64,000 nt of DNA from Sulfuricurvum sp. (GTDB lineage: Bacteria; Campylobacterota; Campylobacteria; Campylobacterales; Sulfurimonadaceae), in assembly GCF_023229695.1 (NCBI RefSeq), contig NZ_JALNYS010000005.1:108033-172032 (forward strand), read 5' to 3'. Of this stretch, positions 63,227 to 64,000 are shown piece by piece. The notes below the pieces were generated by a model that made no database searches, had not been told where the DNA came from, and worked only from the letters and a program-made list of their open reading frames with translations. Each line of letters opens with the position of its first letter. Within the stretch, counting starts at the first letter, position 1. The position numbers and the translations under genes are program-made.

Positions 63227-64000
63227 AAACTTTTTTAGCCTTTTTTCTTGCCGTCTCGCTTTTAAGCGGTTCTCTTTATGCCGTTTCGGCCAAAGAGGAA
63301 AAAGCGCTGCAAGCACAGGCCGATGCGGAAGCGAAAGCAGCCGAGATTCAAAAAGCGCAGGAGGAGCTGGCTAAGACCAAGGAGCTGCAAGCGGAGCTGG
63401 AAAAAATTCAAAAAGAGCTCTCACGCGGGAGCAGCATCTGGATTAAAAGTTATAACTCGTATATGGCCTATCAGGAGACGCGTAAAAGTCTTCGGGGGGT
63501 AAAGCGGCGGATGTTGGAGCTGCAGGGGAAAAGTTCAACCGTTGAGTACAAACTCGAAATTGAAGCCCTTCAAGCCAAAGAGAAAATTTTGAGCGATCAG
63601 GTGGAATTGCTCAAAGGGCAGGGGACATCGCCGTTTCTTTCCCTTTTGAAACCGGATGAAGCGGGAGATTTACCGACGATATCCAACCCTTTTGATATTG
63701 TGACGGGCCTTTCGTATGTCAAACGTCTGAACAGTCAGTACAAAGATTACGTCTTGCGCGAAGAGGAACTTCAGGACCTGATAGCGCTGCTCGAACGTCA
63801 GGTTGCCATTTACAAAGATCTGATGCGGCTCAATCCCAAAGGGGATTACGAGGTGGAGCTTGAAGCGATACTGCTGCAAGCCGAAAAATTCAAACTGGCG
63901 CTCGATACCTTGATCTCAACGGCCGAGGTGTATGAAAAACGGCTGGAATCCACCGAAGCGAAGATCAATAAGGAGATCAAGGATCAGATCTATAAACTGT
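63223..64000 (+). CDS. Exported coiled-coil protein, probable N-terminal part of an MscS-family channel
   Basis: 259 codons to the right edge, no stop. A signal peptide (about 1-20: FLAFFLAVSLLSGSLYA) is followed by long helices (20-110 and 165-259), consistent with the periplasmic extension of large mechanosensitive channels. In Campylobacter an MscS-family gene follows aroB, which is the main reason for the call; the pore domain would be outside the window. Confidence 0.6.
   Translation, partial: MKTFLAFFLAVSLLSGSLYAVSAKEEKALQAQADAEAKAAEIQKAQEELAKTKELQAELEKIQKELSRGSSIWIKSYNSYMAYQETRKSLRGVKRRMLELQGKSSTVEYKLEIEALQAKEKILSDQVELLKGQGTSPFLSLLKPDEAGDLPTISNPFDIVTGLSYVKRLNSQYKDYVLREEELQDLIALLERQVAIYKDLMRLNPKGDYEVELEAILLQAEKFKLALDTLISTAEVYEKRLESTEAKINKEIKDQIYKL

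Noticed and set aside
1..64000. tRNA, rRNA, CRISPR arrays, riboswitches, integrases and replication origin
   Set aside because: Intergenic gaps were read by eye and none showed cloverleaf, array or known aptamer features; a covariance-model scan would be needed to exclude small RNAs.

Overview
The window reads as chromosome of a Campylobacterota (epsilonproteobacterial) bacterium, most like the Sulfuricurvum/Sulfurimonas group; this is inferred from gene content and order, not from a database match. Support: a split Aer-type energy-taxis pair (PAS protein plus separate chemoreceptor), FlgS together with sigma-54, many PAS/GGDEF/EAL sensors, and a cluster cysS - msbA-like exporter - pyrD - M16 peptidase - dapA - SDR reductase with murJ, a FapA-domain protein, ruvA, ddl, a hydrolase and murF nearby, an order I recall from Campylobacter jejuni. 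Base composition is moderate, with clearly AT-richer patches.

Layout. 1-3.6 kb: RND efflux operon (tolC-like, adaptor, permease running off the left edge). 3.8-4.4 kb: efp. 4.4-6.8 kb: AT-rich island with an AlbA_2/GHKL (Schlafen-like) gene ending exactly on the remains of a BrnT/BrnA-type toxin-antitoxin locus. 6.8-15.8 kb: DJ-1-like protein, DUF1566 protein, energy-taxis pair, a two-component system with an unusual kinase-then-PAS protein, and a GGDEF-EAL protein. 15.9-19.3 kb: rhlE, malic enzyme, two small conserved genes. 19.4-21.3 kb: second AT-rich island, ABC-type ATPase plus TOPRIM-like protein, beside an orphan antitoxin. 21.4-27.7 kb: dnaE, yefM-yoeB, M18 aminopeptidase, flgS. 27.7-43.1 kb: mostly minus-strand housekeeping genes (GGDEF-EAL sensor, yggS, rseP, pgsA, mazF-like pair, fabL-type reductase, dapA, M16 peptidase, pyrD, GT9, MsbA-like exporter, cysS, murJ). 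43.4-51.2 kb: fapA-domain gene, ruvA, ddl, hydrolase, then a second ATPase/TOPRIM cassette, then murF. 51.4-60.6 kb: HIT protein, a 32-residue membrane peptide, YgiQ radical SAM, hybrid kinase, S4 protein, trpD, tsaE, lptB, rpoN, TIGR02757 protein. 60.7-64 kb: a TrkA-like protein with a frameshift at a dnaX-type slippery heptamer, aroB, and the start of a probable MscS-family channel.

Most genes sit in tightly coupled operons, with many ATGA, TAATG or TTGA stop/start overlaps. Cell-envelope synthesis (murJ, ddl, murF, pgsA, lptB, GT9, MsbA-like exporter), signalling (FlgS and RpoN for flagella; c-di-GMP enzymes; PAS kinases) and mobile defence-like cassettes are interleaved.

Most interesting observations: (i) a 143-bp MITE-like element with 17-bp terminal inverted repeats, one copy flanked by a perfect 7-bp target duplication and one copy supplying the C-terminus and stop codon of the MsbA-like exporter; (ii) a candidate programmed -1 frameshift in the TrkA-like gene; (iii) two unrelated ATPase + TOPRIM-like two-gene cassettes, one of them interrupting a conserved cell-wall operon; (iv) a decayed BrnT/BrnA locus truncated by an AlbA_2 gene; (v) a yefM operator whose 12-bp spacing is that of E. 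coli; (vi) a 32-residue ORF with a near-consensus promoter.
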